A DNA stretch of 64,000 nucleotides from Cyclina sinensis (taxonomy: Eukaryota; Mollusca; Bivalvia; Venerida; Veneridae): positions 29,427,913-29,491,912 of the forward strand of contig JAAONU010000019.1 in assembly GCA_012932295.1 (NCBI GenBank), in the 5' to 3' direction. The notes under the pieces are model-generated. The model did no database searches, was not told where the DNA came from, and saw nothing but the letters and a program-made list of their open reading frames with translations. This document shows positions 24,881 to 37,715 of the stretch, piece by piece (within the stretch, counting starts at the first letter, position 1; each line of letters starts with the position of its first letter). Position numbers and translations under genes: made by a program.

Positions 24881-27119
24881 AGGGCCGTGAAAATATGTGA
24901 CAACTGAAAAAGTGAGGAGTTGGGTTTTTTTTCACAAATTTCAGGTCAGATAGAATATCATCCTTCAGCAATAACATTCTGAAATTCTAAATTTATAAGC
25001 AATAAAACAATTGTTTATATACTATTTCTGATCAAGTTATTATAAACAAATCACCTTGTTTGTCAATTACAATACTGAGATAGAAGATTGAAAGATAATG
25101 AGATAACAGGTGTAAATTGAAGCCCAATCCCATTTATGTATATTGTCTTTATGATCTGACAATAACTGGGAATTTTAGATAAAAAGTTGGAACAACTGTA
25201 CTTGATGCAGAATATCAGGATTTGCTGAATATCTGTGGAGCTATCACATTATAAGCTCTTCAGTGCAAGAAGAAAAACATTGGAAAAGTATACATTTTCA
25301 TTTTATGCTTAAGTCACAGCAACCTTAGGCTACCTTTAAGTCCAAAGTGACCATGAGACATAGAGTTGAGAAAATTCGTAAATTAAGAATTTACATCTAA
25401 GATGGTTATAAATGAAAATAAACCTTCCAGTGTAGATTAAAATTATGATTAAACACTCTTTTATAGTGACTACTTTTTATTGCTGTAACCTTAAATGAAA
25501 GTTGCTGTTTAATAAGTGATCCTGATTATAACTTCTGTTTCTAGCCTTGTATGATAACAACATCCACAAACCTTGTCTCATGTAGTCGGCAGAATCTTTT
25601 ACCGTACCGCATCATGGCAGCATCCATATAACATCTTACATCCAACATTGTTGCATTAGAAATAAAATTCTTCACCAAATATTGCAATCGTTTTAAGTTA
25701 ACGTCTTGAACACAAAAATAGTTCTATCTTTTCACAATGTCATCTAATTTCAGACTAAGTATCGGTAGAATTGAGAAACAGAACTGAAGCTCAAATGGCT
25801 TCTACACAGATTAACTCAGATAGAAATCTAGAAAAAATAAATAACGCGAACATATATTAACTTTTGAATGACTTGTAAAACAATAATTCAACTTGAAATA
25901 AGCATGTAAAGCTCCTAAAACAGCATTATTAACATGATCTGAATTCAACATCTACAGCGAGAGAAATCCAATAACAAAATATCTTCCTATATTTTGTATA
26001 TAGTCATGCTTTAAACCTGCAGATTCAGTATCAGTTCAAGGGTTATTAATCCTTACGGAATTTATTATTACAGATTTTGTCATGGCATATTGAGGGGAGA
26101 GACGAGTGTCATTAGACTCTGCTGACATTAAACACTAGTCAAGGTATCCACTCATCTTCAGGAAATTGATATATACTTCTGACTGGCAATATCCTTCATG
26201 ATATCTAGGGCACATTATAAATGTCCAAATGAAAATAGGAGCCCAAATGCTCTTAAATGAGACTAACACTAAACATATCTACAACAAACTTAGATCAGGC
26301 CATGCTCAGGTGACTTGGGATTATGTTAAACTGGTCACTGAATGATTAACTCCCTTTGGTAGGATTTAAGTCAGGGATGCCTGCAGTAAACCAAGGATGC
26401 TTGCAGTAAACGATCTTTTATTCTTAAAGCACTATCAACAAATGATCCATTAATGGACTGATTCAAGAATTTGTGACTCTGATAAGCTAGAAGGCAAAGG
26501 ATGTAAAGAACATGAAATTACTTTAAAATATCATAAAGTCATAAGCATTCACTCAGTAGAATATCCGCCATTTTGTTCCAAAAAATACTGCTTCAACAGC
26601 ATTCTTCTCTCAAGAATGTGGATTAGAGCTGGAAAAAGGGGGGTAAATGCTGGAAAACTGCATTTTTTATTTTGACCTGTTGCACAGAAGGTTTAGAAGT
26701 ACAAAATTTTAAGAAAATCTACTTAATTCTGCTGATCAGCTGAAAGTTTTTATTACTGTCAGTGTCATGACACTGATAGTTTGAGCAAGTTTGAGATTAA
26801 TAATTTTTGAGAAGTGTGGATGGATTAATCAGAATTTCCTTTAAAAAAAACACACACACAAGTTGAAGCGACTCAGATTTATTAATATTTATTTTCACTA
26901 GAAAAAGCTTTGGTTAGTCTTAAAAAAATCTTTCAAACAGTACAGGGTGTTAAACTGGCAGAAGGATGGGGGATAGATAACCAGGGACATACGCAATTCC
27001 ATATCAACATTGCCAGCTTGTGTTGTAAGTTTGGACCAAGTCCTTCAAACACAGAAAAATGAAAGGCATTTTACAAGACCATTCACATTACATATGAATA
27101 TCTGACAAAGGGTCATAAA
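24881..27119. other. Mostly unannotated DNA
   Basis: Apart from the exon-like segment near 25550-25720 (next entry), I see no gene. Short CA and poly-purine runs occur near 26845-26865. Confidence 0.45.
25553..25716 (-). other. Exon-like open segment, unidentified
   Basis: After TTTTTGTGTTCAAG on the minus strand, one frame stays open for about 54 codons to a TAG (25555-25553). It reads, in part, VNLKRLQYLVKNFISNATM, DAAMMRYGKRFCRLHETRF and VDVVIIQG. A possible donor (G/GTAAAA) lies inside it after RYG. The composition looks protein-like, but I recognise no family, and its phase does not connect to the neighbouring candidates. It may be a real terminal exon, an old transposon piece, or chance. 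Confidence 0.3.
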
Positions 27120-27462
27120 TATCAACTCCAAGAAAAGGAAAATTCAGTCTGACAGAACGGGTCATATCTACTCAAAGAAAAGAAAACTTTAGCCTGACAG
27201 AAAGGGTCATATCTACTCAAAGAAAAGGAAACTTCAGCCGGACAGACAGGGTCATATCTACTCAAAGAAAAGCAAACTTCAGCCTGACAGACAGGGTCAT
27301 ATCTACTGAAATTAAAGCAAACTTCAGCCTGACAGACAGGTTCATATCTACTGAAATTAAAGGAAACTTCAGTCTGACAGACAGGGTCATATCTACTGAA
27401 AGAAAAGCAAACTTCAGCCGGAAAGAAAGGGACATCCACTCAAACAAAAGGAAACTTCAGTC
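27120..27462. repeat. 45-bp minisatellite, about 7-8 copies
   Basis: The unit contains GGGTCATATCTACT, AAAGAAAAG-AAACTTCAG and CTGACAGACA. Because 45 is a multiple of 3, the minus strand stays open for 105 codons (27439-27122) as a 15-residue repeat around SRYDPVCQAEV. The frame is a product of the repeat rather than a gene. Confidence 0.9.
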
Positions 27463-29399
27463 TGAATCACACAGGTCAGCATACCATGACTTTTGACTGA
27501 TAAAGACTGTAATTCATAAGTTTCTGCTGAAAGATGAACAAAAAGATGAGCTAGGCAGGGCAGGGTAAGACAGGACAGGATTAGACCATAATGCCGAGGG
27601 GCATAAAATGATTCGGTATGTTCTTTTCCTGTATAAAAACAACTTAAATATATATGCACAAGTCAAAAACCACCCCACTAACAAAAGAAAAAGTGTTTCT
27701 TTCTACAAGATAACAAGATGTTTCCCTTTCTCTTGAGCATGTAGGTAAATTATTCATAAGCAATTAAACAGCTACATCTGCAAACTGACGAAAGACTAGT
27801 GGGGAAATTGAATTACGAATGAGGTATACAGACATGTTCATTTTGTGCCTCATCAAAAATTTACATGACTCTAGACTGTTTGTTCATCCAGTCAAGCTGA
27901 GATCACAGTTTTACAAGCAATGATTGAAAATAAGCTGTTTTCTATCACACTGCAAACATTATAAAGGAACACAGTAATGGCTCATAAATCTTAATTTTCC
28001 AAGCAAATAAACTCCAAAAGCCACATCTGAGGCATTTTAATATCAACATTTAAATTGATGTACAGCCATATTTGGTGTAAATTTCTTATTAAATATTCAT
28101 AAGTATTGGGTTTTTACACAGATGATTACAAACATGCAAAATCAGTGCAGCTTTCTACTTGACAACATCTCTTGTCTCATGCAATTCTTATATTTTATGA
28201 TACTCATTTTTTGTTTTATTATTTGATATAATGACTAAGCTATTTCAGTTTCATTCCAGTTTTTAAAGTCAGTTGATTGAAGAACTTCAATATTAACCTT
28301 GAGCCACCCTACTACCCTATATTTTATAAAATTATTATAACTAACATTATGAAAATCTAAGCCAGTAAAATAACAGTTCCGAAAATTTAAGCCAATCAAA
28401 TCCATTGTTATAACAGCAAGTAGGTGATTTTCTTGTGCCATAATTACAAGATCATGTTATAAAAATTCAAAACTGTTTAATATAAGATAAAAGACTCTAC
28501 TGACTTACAACTTCAATAAAAAAATAATATATCTGATACTAGTATAAAAACACATGGCTAGCATACAAGTCATAAAATCAGATTAGGTCTCAGGGCCTCA
28601 TCAAGACAGTTACCCTTCAAATGAGAACCAAAGCCAATACACTTTTTGCTATTTAAGAATTACCACCAGTACCAATACTATGCTAAGTAAATCTTCTAGC
28701 AGACATTTCTCCCTTTCTCAATCAAGGAAAATTTTAATTTGTAATTATATTTTGTCCTTTTTTGTCCCTGGATTTTCCAAGTTCTCCACAAGCAGTCACA
28801 CTGTAGATATCACTTTAATTCAGGTGTAAGATAAAGAACTTTTAAGCAATCTTTTTAACAAAGTTGCTTAATACATCAAGTCAGTCAGTTCTTCCTGAAA
28901 ATATTTTCTTTTATGAAATTAGGGACTAAAATCATTCAAAGATTGAAGCCTTATAGCCTATTTGCTTCTAAAAGAAGCTATATATCTGAATTTGCTTGCA
29001 TTATACACAGATTTCTTTCACTTAAATTGTTTTAAACTTAATACACCCCTGCAATTTAAATGCATCTGCATGGAGAAACCTTTTAAGTTTATAAAGTCAT
29101 GACACCAGGAACAAATTTTCACTCGATCCTTGAATGATTAACACGATCATTATAACACCCAAAGCCGTAACTGATGAAGACTTTGCTGACAGTAAAAATG
29201 ATGCTACTAGCCATTTCCTGTTGTTTCAATATCAACCCACAAGTGATCTTGGTGTTTTTCAAAATCTTTCCTTATCTAACATGTCAGAGCCATTAAAACC
29301 CACTCATACTTGCTCAAAACACCAACACTAACATTTCTCCTGGCTTTAAAAACTTATTCTGTCTTGTATTGTCTGCCCACAACCACTATCACTATGCCA
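27463..29399. other. AT-rich DNA with no supported gene
   Basis: No exon, RNA gene or tandem array was seen. The frames at 28235-28441 (minus) and 29134-29331 (plus) lack splice sites and coding character. Confidence 0.45.
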
Positions 29400-29545
29400 T
29401 ATCAGTAAGATATATTTTTAGAGAAAGCCACTTGATGTGCAAGTTCCAACTTCTCTGTTGTTAATGGAGCAAAAATAATCCCAAACAAACCAGTAGAGCT
29501 ACTTTTAAAGACTGAAGCAATATCCGCTGCTGGAGGATAAGTTGC
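29400..29545 (-). other. Open, protein-like segment without a clear acceptor
   Basis: The minus strand reads FLDATYPPAADIASVFKSS, then STGLFGIIFAPLTTEKLEL and AHQVAFSKNISY before TGA at about 29412. No AG acceptor lies at the left of the frame except inside it (CCTCCAG/CAG near 29535), and a second frame is also open. I suspect a dispersed repeat or an old pseudogene fragment. Confidence 0.2.
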
Positions 29546-32205
29546 ATCGAGAAATTGCAGTAAGTAAGTGATAGATGAACAGGAAAAGTTTTATTCATTG
29601 AATATGAACGTTCATAAATGTGAAACAGTCACACAAAATATGTTTGCTTTCAGAGCATTTGTACATAAGGCAAATATATTACTCAAGATAGCATTGAAGG
29701 AATTACGGAATATGTACTTTACCGATCATGCTGACTATACGGGTCTCCTAGCAATTCTTCAATTTTTTCCTATTAATTGTTATAGACAAGCGTACAAAGT
29801 TTCAACCAACTGTAACAAAGCATTTAACAGAGTAATGGCTGTAGATGGGCCTACTGCTTACATTTGTAAAACATTAACGGGCTATGAAAGTGTTAACTGT
29901 ACTGGAAACTGACATGTATCATACCCCTACCTAAAGTGCACAAATATCCCTAAAACTGAATAATCTTTAAACCATTTTTCATTGGTTTAAATGATCATGT
30001 GATTCCAGAAATTATAAATAGACGGGTGTTTTCTGAAAATTTTGTAAACACATTTCAACTACGCCTTTATGTAAACATCTTAATACAGCAATTAAACGTC
30101 TAAAAACATACCATCATGATTTCAACCTTTTTGATAGTTTGATTGGTTTATTTACGTATACATATTAAAAAAACACTTTCAAAAGTGAAATACATAAGCA
30201 ACTTGCAGACATGCATTGTTTGTTTACATTTTGGGTTGCAAATTGTATGTATGGACATTTCGTTGTAAGCTTAGAGTCACTGATTTGCTGAAAAGTAACC
30301 GTGGTTTTCCCTGTCTAAAAATAAAAATATCGTTCTGAAAATTGAATTTTAGCAGAGGTAAGAAAGTGAAACATTCGACGGAGAGTAACCCCTACCCCAC
30401 TAAGTTCCAATTAAATCCATCAAACTGCTATGCATTAGTGGCTCTGAATGAACTTACAGCCTTCACTTGCAAAACGAAGGATACAACTCGGCTATAATTT
30501 TGTAAATTTTGAAGGCAACTAACATGCATCATTCTCCTATTTTTATTCATAATCCCACTATATTACAACTAAATCGGATTTATATGGCCCTGGACAGACA
30601 AACTGTGATGGACAGATGCACATCCCAGCAAATAGAAAGAGGTTTGGGGGCCATCTTATAGTATTTTAACAGAACAGTTGACCTCATTCCGTTTCAATAG
30701 AATAAGTCTTAATGTTTAATCCCATTACATCACTTAAAATGGGGCCTTTTCTAATTTCTGCAAGTACTGTGACAGTAAAGCCATACCATTATGGTGCAGA
30801 GATATTCAGGGGAGGTAATTAGGTAAGAACTTATTTCTGGAATTGTCTATAGTATACAGTAAACTCCACTTGTAACAATATTCAGAATTTATATCATTAT
30901 TTCCAGATATCATTACATCAGAGAGACAACATAAACAGAAGTAGGAAATTGACCAAGTGCACTTGATTAATAAAGGCAAAGCATATAATATAGAATAGGA
31001 TCTGAATCAGATTTATTCAATATACCATTGTTCATGCAATTTAATGCAACTATATACATGTTAAGTATTACACAAAATTTACAGCTAGAAATTAACCACC
31101 ACAGTGAAAAACAAGAGCTGACAATTGAGACAGTGCACTTGACTATTTAAGTACTGGATAGTTAAGAAAGGGATGAATATCTTCAGAAAGTCTGATTTCA
31201 AAAGACAAAACTCAGATAAATGTACTACCTGATGCAACCCCCACCACCTGCACCCTTAAATATTTGCTGCATTGGGCTTCATCAACCTGAGCATTGTATG
31301 GAGGATAATGTCAATACTCACTGTTTTATGGGGGGTTGGTTACCATAACAAATAAACTCAAGGCAACTTAAGATATATAATAATCTTGCATGCTATATTT
31401 TGTTTTGTTTATTGATGTTATCTTGATAAAAGATGAATGCCTTACTTGTTATTTGACTTATTTGTTGTTGTTGGATGTTGTTTACTGTATCTAACTTTAC
31501 TTTTAAAGTAAACTTTTCAAAAATATTAAAAATCTTTCAGTAAATAGCAAGTTAAAATAGTTGTTTTGTCTTATTGTTTAACTGATACAGATTTATCTCG
31601 AGTGTCTGTCGGGAGTAAATGTATATGATGTAATGTTTATAGAGCTAAAATGGTATGATACATGTTAATAAAAAGTGGACAAATGGGTTTTTCATAAGTT
31701 TGCTTCTTTCTTCATTCTCAATTACTCAAAATTTTAGTATTTTAGTCTTGTAGTATTCTTTTGATTGTGTTATTTTTTGTTTATATTTCAGAAGGCCATG
31801 CTGTATATAAGATTTTTAATTTCATTGAATGTCTTAACATGAAACCTTCAGAAAAAAAAGAAATTGTTATTATTATTAACTACAAAAACTGGTAAAAACA
31901 ACTCCAAACATCTTACCATGTTTATTCAGTCTTTATATAGCATTTATCTATCCTACCAAGCAAAATTCCTCACTCAGACATTAGAAGCCCCATCTGGCCA
32001 ATTGTAACAATGAAATAAGAAACCTATGGTATTGCATGAGCATTGATTTTCACTATTTACCACCAATATAGGTCAAGTTTATTCATTTCAATCAATGATT
32101 TGTCCAATGGCGCCATAACAGTAGTCTTGTTTAACAGTTTCCTCAATGAATCATTAAAGACTCCCACTGCTGGCAAACTTGTCAGTAAAAATGTTGAAGA
32201 GAGTG
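29546..32205. other. Non-coding with old dispersed-repeat pieces
   Basis: The segments at 29720-29920 and 30430-30540 are related to each other (both contain ATGGC or GTGGCT, then ACTTGCAAAAC or ACATTTGTAAAACA, then a GGAA/GAAGGCAACTAACATGCATCAT-like end), so the 114-codon plus frame at 29568-29912 is more likely repeat than gene. A segment at 31230-31310 rich in CCACC/GGTGG looks like another repeat fragment. Nothing else is supported. Confidence 0.4.
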
Positions 32206-32562
32206 TGACACAAAAGAGAACGTGGTACCCAGGGGAGTGTGGCACTGAAGAGAATGTGGTACCAAATGAGAGTGTAGTACCAGAGGAGAGTGTGGTACTG
32301 AAGAGAGTGTGGTACCAGAGGAGAGTGTGGTACTATAAAGGGTGTGGTACTGAAGAGAGGGTGGTACCCAGTGGAGAGTGGTACCAGAGGAGAGTGTGGT
32401 ACCAGATGAGAGTGTGGTACTGGAGGAGAGTGTGGTACCAAGGGGAGTGTGGTACCAGAGGAGAGTGTGGTACTGAAGAGAGTGTGGTACCCAGGGGAGT
32501 GGGGTACCAGAGGAGAGTGTGGTACTGAAGAGAGTGCGGTACCCAGGGGAGTGTGGTACCAT
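32206..32562. repeat. 18-bp minisatellite of GTGGTACC type
   Basis: About 19 variants of an 18-bp unit (GTGGTACCAGAGGAGAGT) occur with many single changes. The period is a multiple of 3, so open frames appear on both strands (161 codons plus, 140 and 126 codons minus). These are artefacts of the repeat. Confidence 0.92.
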
Positions 32563-34195
32563 TTCACAGCTGCCATGGTAAACTAAGGCACGTGTGGAGT
32601 TTGTGTCTTTGCTGGTACCATTTCATAGCTGCCATGGTAAACAAAGGCAATTGTGGAGTTTGTGTCTTTGCTGGTACCAATTCACAGCTGCCATAGTAAA
32701 CTAAGGCACGTGTGGAGTTTGTGTCTTTGTTGGTACCATTTCATAGCTGGCATGGTAAACTAAATCACGGGTGGAGTTTGTGTCATTACCATTTCAAAGC
32801 TGCCATGGTAAACTAAGGAACGGGTGGAGTTTGTGTCATTACCATTTCACAGCTGCCATGGTAAACTAAGGCACATGTGGAGTTTGTGTCTTGTTAGTAC
32901 TATTTCATAGCTGCCATGGTAAACTAAGGCATGGATGGAGTTTGTGTCTTTGTTGGTACCATTTCATAGCTGCCAAGGTAAACTAAATCACGGGTGGAGT
33001 TTGTGTCATTACCATTTCACAGTTGCCATGGTAAACTAAGGCATGGGTGGAGTTTGTGTCATTACCATTTCACAGCTGCCATGGTAAACTAAGGCACATG
33101 TGGAGTTTGTGTCTTGTTGGTACCATTTCATAGCTGCCATGGTAAACTAAGGCATGGGTGGAGTTTGTGTCATTACCATTTCACAGTTGCCATGGTAAAC
33201 TAAGGCATGGGTGGAGTTTGTGGCTTTGCTGGTACCATTTCACAGCTGCCATGGTAAACAAAGGCACATGTGGAGTTTGTGTCTTTGTTGGTACCATTTC
33301 ATAGCTGCCATGATAAACTAAGGCACCTTTGGAGTTTGTATCATTACCATTTCACAGTTGCCATGGTAAACTAAGGCACAGGTGGAGTTTGTGTCTTTGC
33401 TGGTACCATTTCATAGCTGCCATAGTAAACCAAGGCATGTGTGGAGTTTGTGTCATTATCGTTTCACAGCTGCCATGGTAAACTAAGGCACATGTGGAGT
33501 TTGTGTCACTGCTGGTACCATTTCACAGCTGCCATGGTAAATTAAGGCACATGTGGAGTTTGTATTTTGCAGGTACCATTTCATAGCTGCCATGGTAAAC
33601 TAAGGCACGTGTTGAGTTTGTCTTTTGCTGGTACCATTTCACAGCTGCCATGGTAAACAAAGGCACATGTGGAGTTTGTATTTTGGTAGTACCATTTCAC
33701 AGCTGCCATTGTAAACAAAGGCATGTGTGGAGTTTGTATTTTGCTGGTACCATTTCACAGTTGCCATGGTAAACTAAGGCACGTGTGTAGTTTGTGTCAT
33801 TACCATTTCACAGTTGCCATGGTAAACTAAAGCACGGGTGGAGTTTGTGTCATTACCATTTCACAGCTGCCATGGTAAACTAAGGCACAGGTGGAGTTTG
33901 TGTCTTTGATGGTACCATTTCATAGCTACCATGGTAAACCAAGTCATGTGTGGAGTTTGTGTCATTATCATTTCACAGCTGCCATTGTAAACTAAGGCAC
34001 TTGTGGAGTTTGTGTCATTGCTGGTACCATTTCACAGCTGCCATGGTAAATTAAGGCATGTGTGAAGTTGTATTTTGCTGGTACTATTTCACAGCTGCCA
34101 TGGTAAACTAAGGCTCATGTGGAGTTTGTGTCATTGCTGGTACCATTTCATAGCTGCCATGGTAAACTAAGGCATGTGTGGAGTTTGTATTTTAC
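32563..34195. repeat. 59-bp minisatellite, about 28 units in two length classes
   Basis: The unit runs GGTACCATTTCACAGCTGCC, ATGGTAAACTAAGGCACG, TGTGGAGTTTGTGTCTTTGCT. A shorter class lacks TTTGCTGGTACC or its equivalent and reads TGTGTCATTACCATTTC. Both classes are interspersed along the array. It abuts the 18-bp array and shares GGTACC with it. Confidence 0.93.
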
Positions 34196-36110
34196 AGAAC
34201 AGCAATATTAGTTAACAAAGACCAAATGTATCAATTTTGCCTTTCAGAACAACAGTCTAGCTTTGCTGAAAGCCGATATTTGGGACAACAAGAATAATAA
34301 TTAATTATTTAGTCACAGCTCCAGTAGGCGGTTAGAACAGTTAGAACTAGACAGTTGGCATTTCCTGTGAAGGCAATTGGAACTGACAATGAAGAATGAC
34401 AATCCTTAAAAAATTGGAAAAGTGTTATCATTAACAATAAGCCATTAAATGGGGCATCATGTAAGTTTTAGATCAAAATTTGTCAATGTAATGTTTTCTT
34501 GCCTAGTTGCATTTTTGTGGAATGAGGAAGGGGTGGTTAAATGATCACGTAACATTTTTGTATATATAATCCAGAAATGAATCTATTTGCTATTTCTTAC
34601 TGTATAGTACACAACTTTCATATAATATACTCAATTTTTTTCTATATTTCTATGTTAAGTAGCTTTTTAGGCATCTTCTAAGAAAAAAACTCAAGCTAAA
34701 TAATCCTAACTTTAAGTGCTGCACCCTTAATTATCAGTACAGCATTTGGTACCAAGCTGAGTCATAACGCAGAATAAAACCATTCTAAAATCTTTTCACA
34801 GGTGTAAGGTGGTAACTATTATAAATACACTTTTTGATATATCACATATCATTCATATCAAAGCTGTGCAAATATTTTTTGCGTAGCGGTTATAATCAAT
34901 TTCCTCGCAGGTACAGTAAGAGACTAAATCCACCTTTGGAGTAATGTGTTTGATTCTTTTTTATGTAACCTTCACATCCATCTAAAAATCAGTTGTTTGT
35001 TTACTACCAAATAAACCAAAGAGAACTCTGATTATGTTTAAATTATGTGAAAATCAGCAACTGAAAGAATCAAAGTCTGAAATTTAGAACAAATGAGGTT
35101 TGCTATTTAATGACTGACCAGTGTTACTGATAAGCCAGCTTCCTCTCTGTGTGTGAGGCCCAAAAGGGGTATGCGGTTGTTTTTTTTTACTGTTCTTTTT
35201 GCATATTACTTGTATCCTTTAAGAAAAAGTTTAGAGTAGTGATACAAAACAAGGCTTCATAAACAAATCATCAATACCAGGCAGACACACATTCTATAAT
35301 TTGTGTTCCGACATGTACATTATATACTACCATAATACACTTTCTGTATAGTTAAAAAAAAAAAAAAACTAAGATAACTATAAACAACAGTAGTTCAGAA
35401 CATACCATTAGTCAACATTGGTTGAGACGGTACTTTCCAGATATAATCCATTACAAATTACCAAAAGCCATGAATTCTACGCATAAGTTAATACTCTAAA
35501 CTTCCTCGAACTGTTCACTTAATCATGTGTATTGATCCATTTATTAACACAATTTCCGACTTATGATACATGTGTCAATTACATGCTCATATTCTCACTA
35601 TTGGACCAACTAGTGGCGAAAAAAAATGCCGTCATTATCACATTGACTTCAATGTTCTTAGGAAATTCTTTGAGGAATTTCATTACATGATAAACATGTT
35701 ATTGGGCAAAAACGACAATACTATACTAAATGTTCAGTTGTTTACTTTGGCATGGAAAAACATATCGTCCAGAATCGATACCTTGACAATAATCTTAACG
35801 ATTATTTTATGTAATCAACAACAGAGCTTGTTCTATACAACATGCATACAATTTTCACTGAAAAGGTTTTCAATAGGAAATTGATTCCACACAATAAAGA
35901 ATGGATAAAAATATGATTAATAATCATGCATTAATGGTAACTGGGCAGAATTGGATTTCCATTAAATGATTACATTAGCCAATATTGGTAAAGGCAGGAG
36001 AGATTATATCCTTCTGTTCGAGTTGTAGGACCAGCAAAAGTGAGAATTCTGTTATTTTGTTATCATAATAAATCTCGTCTCTACCATCTTGGCACATGGC
36101 TAAAAGCTTT
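34196..36110. other. Unannotated AT-rich DNA
   Basis: No supported gene. One weak exon-like piece on the minus strand near 35461-35403 reads ATG, then DYIWKVPSQPMLTN before G/GTATGT, but nothing joins to it. The plus frame at 35570-35884 has no coding character. Confidence 0.4.
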
Positions 36111-36690
36111 TAGGCAAAACGGGAAAAAAAACAGGAATTTACAGACACTAGAATTGTCACCAAAAGTAACAAATTATTCTCAAAACATTAGTTCTGCAGT
36201 GAACAAAACTCTCTTGTCCAAGGGTCATAACTATTCTGTAAAAAAATTCAAAGCATTTACAAGTGCAATCAGTTATCACATGTGTCGCCTGAAAAAAAAG
36301 CCTTTTTTCTTCAAGGGCCATAACTCAGCCAAAAATCATTCAACCAAAAAATCCATTTAATATGCACAAGTACTTAAAGTACTGATCAATCCTGTAACAT
36401 TTCATTCAAATTGCATTAGTAGTATAAGAGAATTAGTCCAGACAAACTTTAAAAATAAAAAAAATTAAAGGGCTGTAACTCTGACAAAAATCATTGAACT
36501 GGAAAATGCCACAGATATACACAACTAGACATGGTACTGATCATTCCTGTAAAGTTCGGATGAAATTGCACCAGTTACTAGTTTTTGAGGAGTAGTCTAG
36601 ACAAGTTTTGTGACAGACAGACAGACAGACAGACAACGGAGAAGTGATCCCCATAATATGTCACAGCTATTGTGTAGCAGGTGACAAAAA
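36110..36690 (+). mobile_element. Dispersed repeat with GACA microsatellite and palindromic end
   Basis: Units of roughly 130-140 bp contain AAGGGTCATAACT or GGGCCATAACTC followed by AAAAATCATTCAACC. Next comes GACAGACAGACAGACAGACA (36612-36635), and GTCAC-AGCTATTGTGTAGCAG-GTGAC (36660-36684) just before the flank. This is the same plan as the other families here. The 106-codon frame at 36040-36360 starts upstream and runs into it. Confidence 0.7.
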
Positions 36691-36705
36691 ATGTGTTCTA
36701 CTCAC

Positions 36706-36752
36706 CTTTACAAATAGTGACCCACCTATAAAATGCACTCTTAAACATTTTT
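36706..36752 (-). CDS. Candidate internal exon of an unidentified gene
   Basis: The acceptor TTTTTACCAG and a consensus donor AAG/GTGAGT enclose 47 nt. In the phase left by the exon at 37267-37196 it reads (GAA) KCLRVHFIGGSLFVK and leaves phase 0. The donor is as strong as any in the window. The match of phase across a 443-nt intron supports the pair. Confidence 0.42.
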
Positions 36753-37195
36753 CTGGTAAAAAGTATCAATTTAGAATTAACCAAGTTGAAAAACTGACTA
36801 AGAGAAAATAGCGAAGAAAGAAGAGGAATCCAAATGGAAGGACTAATGTAATATCAGAGAGTATTCAGGGTAGATAATCCGCTAATGCCCCCAATTACTT
36901 GACAATGTTAAAGTTCTGTGATTTTCATATTTCTGATGGTGTTATTACTGTATGACTTTATTTCAAGTGTCAGCGGTATACAGCCTTGAGGCATCGGTAT
37001 TCATCTTTTCAATAATTAGAACTTATGCTCTTGTGATTAGCTTAAGAAAAAGGAAATTCAGACAGACATTATTAGTAAAACAATTAAAAATTGGAAAGTT
37101 ATGCATTAAAAGCCTAAAAGAACAATTATCTTGGAGTAAATGTTCAAACCCCTGTTATGCCAGTAGATTGCGATATTGTTTTGAAATAACCTTAC

Positions 37196-37267
37196 CAGGC
37201 AACAGCATAAGTGTCTCAGGATCTTCTTCTGTCTTGCACTTTATGATGAAGTCTAAAATTTCTACCA
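37196..37267 (-). CDS. Candidate internal exon of an unidentified gene
   Basis: On the minus strand, after TTGTTAAG (or TGGTAG six bases later), the frame VEILDFIIKCKTEEDPETL and MLLP stays open up to CCTG/GTAAGG, a good donor. It leaves one G, which combines with the next candidate exon to give PEKCLRVHF. The acidic EEDPETL run and balanced hydrophobic pattern look like real protein. I do not recognise the family. The exact acceptor is uncertain. Confidence 0.45.
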
Positions 37268-37715
37268 CTTAACAATTAACTGATCTGACAAAGCTAACCT
37301 AATTTGTTCCAAATTTGAGAAATAATTCTCTCAGATTATTGTTTTTTCCCTTGATTTTGAATTAATCGAAGTGGTCTTTGAAACTGAAGTTTGCTGTAAC
37401 TAATTCCATGCTTGAGGATGTTGATTACAAAGGCAACTACATATACCTATGACACTATTACATAAACTAAGTGTTCGGTGCAAGACTACCAAAACTGACT
37501 TTTATCAAGAGCCCATTTTTAGGGTTTTCAGTCAAAATTTACTTTGTTTGTGCTGTCAGAGGTTATTAAGGTTTTATCAGCAAAAATCTAATAACTCATA
37601 ATGGCCTTTCAAGATGAGTAACATTTTGTACAATAGTCTTCCACAGTAAAGAAGACTCTTTTTTTATTTTTTTTTTTTATTATTATTATTGCAAGGATAT
37701 AGTTAGTCAAGTAAA

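Noticed and set aside
29568..29912. 114-codon plus-strand frame as a small gene
   Set aside because: The region resembles 30430-30540 and looks like a diverged dispersed repeat; there is no start context or splice support.
31200..31330. Minus-strand exon with VDEAQCSKYLRVQVVG
   Set aside because: Several frames are open, the donor is weak, and GC-rich simple words (GGTGGTGGGGG) suggest a repeat fragment.
32154..32576. Open frames of 126-161 codons over the GGTACC array
   Set aside because: They are 18-bp repeats open on both strands, with no conserved domain or splice sites.
36612..36635. CRISPR-like or prokaryotic repeat signals
   Set aside because: The GACA/GACG tracts are simple microsatellites at element ends, and the window is clearly eukaryotic (spliced kinase gene).
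37273..37345. Exon SERIISQIWNKL joined to 37267
   Set aside because: It would need an intron of about 31 nt, below a plausible size.
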